Positions 51,086 through 52,418 of a stretch of 52,418 bases of DNA are shown piece after piece. Under the pieces are notes generated by a model. That model made no database searches and had not been told where the DNA came from. It was given only the letters and a program-made list of their open reading frames with translations. This DNA comes from Micrococcaceae bacterium (lineage in GTDB: Bacteria > Actinomycetota > Actinomycetes > Actinomycetales > Micrococcaceae), in the NCBI GenBank assembly GCA_025465475.1, contig JAODMR010000033.1:1-52418 (forward strand), given 5' to 3'. The first letter of the stretch is position 1. Each line of letters begins with the position of its first letter. The translations under genes were made by a program, and so were the position numbers.

Positions 51086-51451
51086 TTAAGTAGCACGCTC
51101 CTGCCTGATTTTTGGGGTTCATCCACTGGTTCAGCCTTCGATTGTAGTTCAGGGAAGGGCGCGTGGATTCCGCTGCCGAACTTCGCATGAAGCGTGCCGG
51201 CGGCGCGACTGCCCGGAAATCTGCTTTTACGCGGGCTACGGAGCAACCTTAACCTAGTGGGGACCCCTTGTATATAGGGCGTGCACGCTGATTTTGCTCC
51301 ATCCCGACGCCAGAGGTGACCCCACGTGGACGGGGGTGGTTGACGTGTGCCGGTCTGAATGTGACGTTGACTACCGCAGCCCGTTGCTCCCCGGCTTCAG
51401 CAGCAGCAAACTGCCACAGCGTACGGGCGCCGGTTCTGCTTTGAAGGAGCT
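51086..51451. other. Intergenic region without a recognised gene
   Basis: 366 bases upstream of DUF4193 and downstream of the last minus-strand gene. TTGTATATAGGG near 51268 resembles a -10-like AT stretch, but no full promoter is convincing. Open frames here lack conserved features and ribosome sites. Confidence 0.5.
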
Positions 51452-52168
51452 TTACTGCCTCGCGGTGCTGTAGGAGGGCTCCCGCAGCCTGCGCGCCCAA
51501 CCGTAGGTTCCGGCGTCGGGCAGTTCATGATGGAGCGGGTCAAAGCGCAGGCCGGCGTCGTCCTGCAGGGGGTCCAGGGTAAGGGTCAGCGTGCCGAAGG
51601 GGATCCAGCGTCCGGCGGGGCGGGCCCAGCCCAGCTGCAATACCCAGGTCTTGTCCAGCAGGGCTTTTCGGAAGCCGGCCGGATCGGCGGGGAGGCGTCC
51701 TGCCGGTTCCTGTATGCCGGGAAGGTTCTGCCCGCTGCCGGGGACCACGGTCCGGGCGGCCAGCAGGATAGGTCCGCGCGTGCCCCGGTACGGCATCAGG
51801 CTGCCCAGGGTGGCGGCCGTCGCGGAGAACAGCGGCACCAAAAGGAACCTGCCGGGGACCGCGGCGCCCGTCGAGGCCAGCAGGATGTCACTTGTTCCGC
51901 CCGGGCCGCCCAAACGCAGGGCGAGTCCCAGGATGTCGGGAAACCTCGACGGCAGGCCTATCGAGCGGGAGAACCGGCCACATACGTGGTCCGTGCCGCC
52001 CTTGTCGATCCAACCGATGCCGCTTGGTTCCGATGGCGGAAACCGCTCCAGGGTCCCGACCAGGCGGACGCCGGAGGGATGGATCGGCCGGCCGGGCCGG
52101 ACCAGCTTGAGCGCGCGGAACACCAGTCCCAGCCCGCGGCCGGCGGCCGTGCTGCTGATGCCACCCAT
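51452..52168 (-). CDS. Conserved actinobacterial protein of unknown function (phosphodiesterase-labelled family)
   Basis: A 238-residue protein without signal peptide or membrane helix. The Arg-rich start (ALKLVRPGRPIHPSGV) leads to FSRSIGLPSRFPDILGLALRL, SRS-like and R-rich strands that recall a catalase-like/lipid-binding fold. Similar proteins in actinobacteria are sometimes labelled phosphodiesterase without experimental proof. The start ATG 52168 has AAAGGGGGGCGT upstream; the longer frame to 52378 is not supported. No pathway can be assigned. Confidence 0.65.
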   Translation of the reverse strand: MGGISSTAAGRGLGLVFRALKLVRPGRPIHPSGVRLVGTLERFPPSEPSGIGWIDKGGTDHVCGRFSRSIGLPSRFPDILGLALRLGGPGGTSDILLASTGAAVPGRFLLVPLFSATAATLGSLMPYRGTRGPILLAARTVVPGSGQNLPGIQEPAGRLPADPAGFRKALLDKTWVLQLGWARPAGRWIPFGTLTLTLDPLQDDAGLRFDPLHHELPDAGTYGWARRLREPSYSTARQ

Positions 52169-52418
52169 ACGCCCCCCTTTACGGTCTCCTGTTGAAACTA
52201 TCAGTCCCTGGAGCTGAAGAGTTGCTGAGGGGTCACCCGGAAGGCAACGCCAACACAACGTGAAGAGCGGGGCAAAGTGCAGCGCAAGTGCAGCACGAAA
52301 TGGGGAGGTAACCGGGGTCTTATGGTTTTTGCGGATCGGGCCTACACTGACGCTGTTTCCACCCGCACCGCCCCGCACTGAACCTCCGGCAACGTCGCCG
52401 GAACGCTTCCTGCCGGGC
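52169..52418. other. Window-end intergenic region
   Basis: 250 bases with the promoter region of the preceding minus-strand gene. A small hairpin, TCCGGC with GCCGGA (52385-52402), lies near the end. No coding start can be placed before the window closes. Confidence 0.4.

Noticed and set aside
1-52418. tRNA or rRNA genes, IS elements, plasmid or phage genes
   Set aside because: Reading the window I saw no T-loop plus cloverleaf sequence, transposase motifs, integrase or replication protein; a covariance-model scan would be needed to exclude small RNAs.

Overview
This high-GC window looks like chromosomal DNA of an Arthrobacter-type actinobacterium (Micrococcales). That placement is inferred from codon use, the DUF4193 zinc-ribbon protein, the excalibur proteins, the RNase J sequence and the palindromic intergenic repeats. 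I found no rRNA, tRNA, IS element, prophage or CRISPR array. Most of the window is accessory metabolism: importers with their own catabolic enzymes and local regulators.

Left part (1-15.2 kb). It starts with the 3' end of a D-amino-acid aldolase/dehydratase gene, a secreted GH26-type glycoside hydrolase (minus strand) and RNase J. An AsnC-type regulator faces a tightly coupled five-gene operon (5388-10699: deacetylase-like hydrolase, MHS-type permease, SDR, ketopantoate-reductase-like enzyme, M20 peptidase). A histidine phosphatase, a membrane-anchored matrixin-like metalloprotease, a second SDR and a secreted protein made of five 44-45 residue repeats follow.

Middle (15.2-31.4 kb). An oligopeptide-type ABC importer (SBP, two permeases, two ATPases) runs directly into two amidase-signature enzymes. 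Between them lie two very small genes (58 and 64 codons) that resemble GatC/AtzG-type amidase subunits. Next come a LacI regulator with a Gfo/Idh/MocA oxidoreductase, divergent from a sugar ABC importer that has no ATPase gene, then a DAO-type oxidase and a VOC protein.

Right part (31.4-52.4 kb). Here are an excalibur membrane protein, a double-hotdog thioesterase, an L-talarate/galactarate dehydratase coupled to a FadR-type regulator with a clear operator, a luciferase-like monooxygenase, an excalibur HNH-type nuclease lipoprotein, a GT2 plus pyruvyl-transferase pair, an excisionase-type HTH protein and a DUF1275 membrane protein. A second peptide-type importer operon contains a gamma-glutamyltransferase, a fused double ATPase and a GntR regulator. 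Behind it sits a candidate 51-residue peptide gene ending in PGGGCF. DUF4193 and an uncharacterised 238-residue protein close the window.

The most interesting items are the paired amidases with two candidate small subunits, the orphan 51-residue peptide, the 44/45-residue repeat protein, two families of palindromic intergenic repeats, and a shared TTGGGGGAA leader in front of four predicted surface or secreted proteins. All gene functions are from memory of families; no database search was run.
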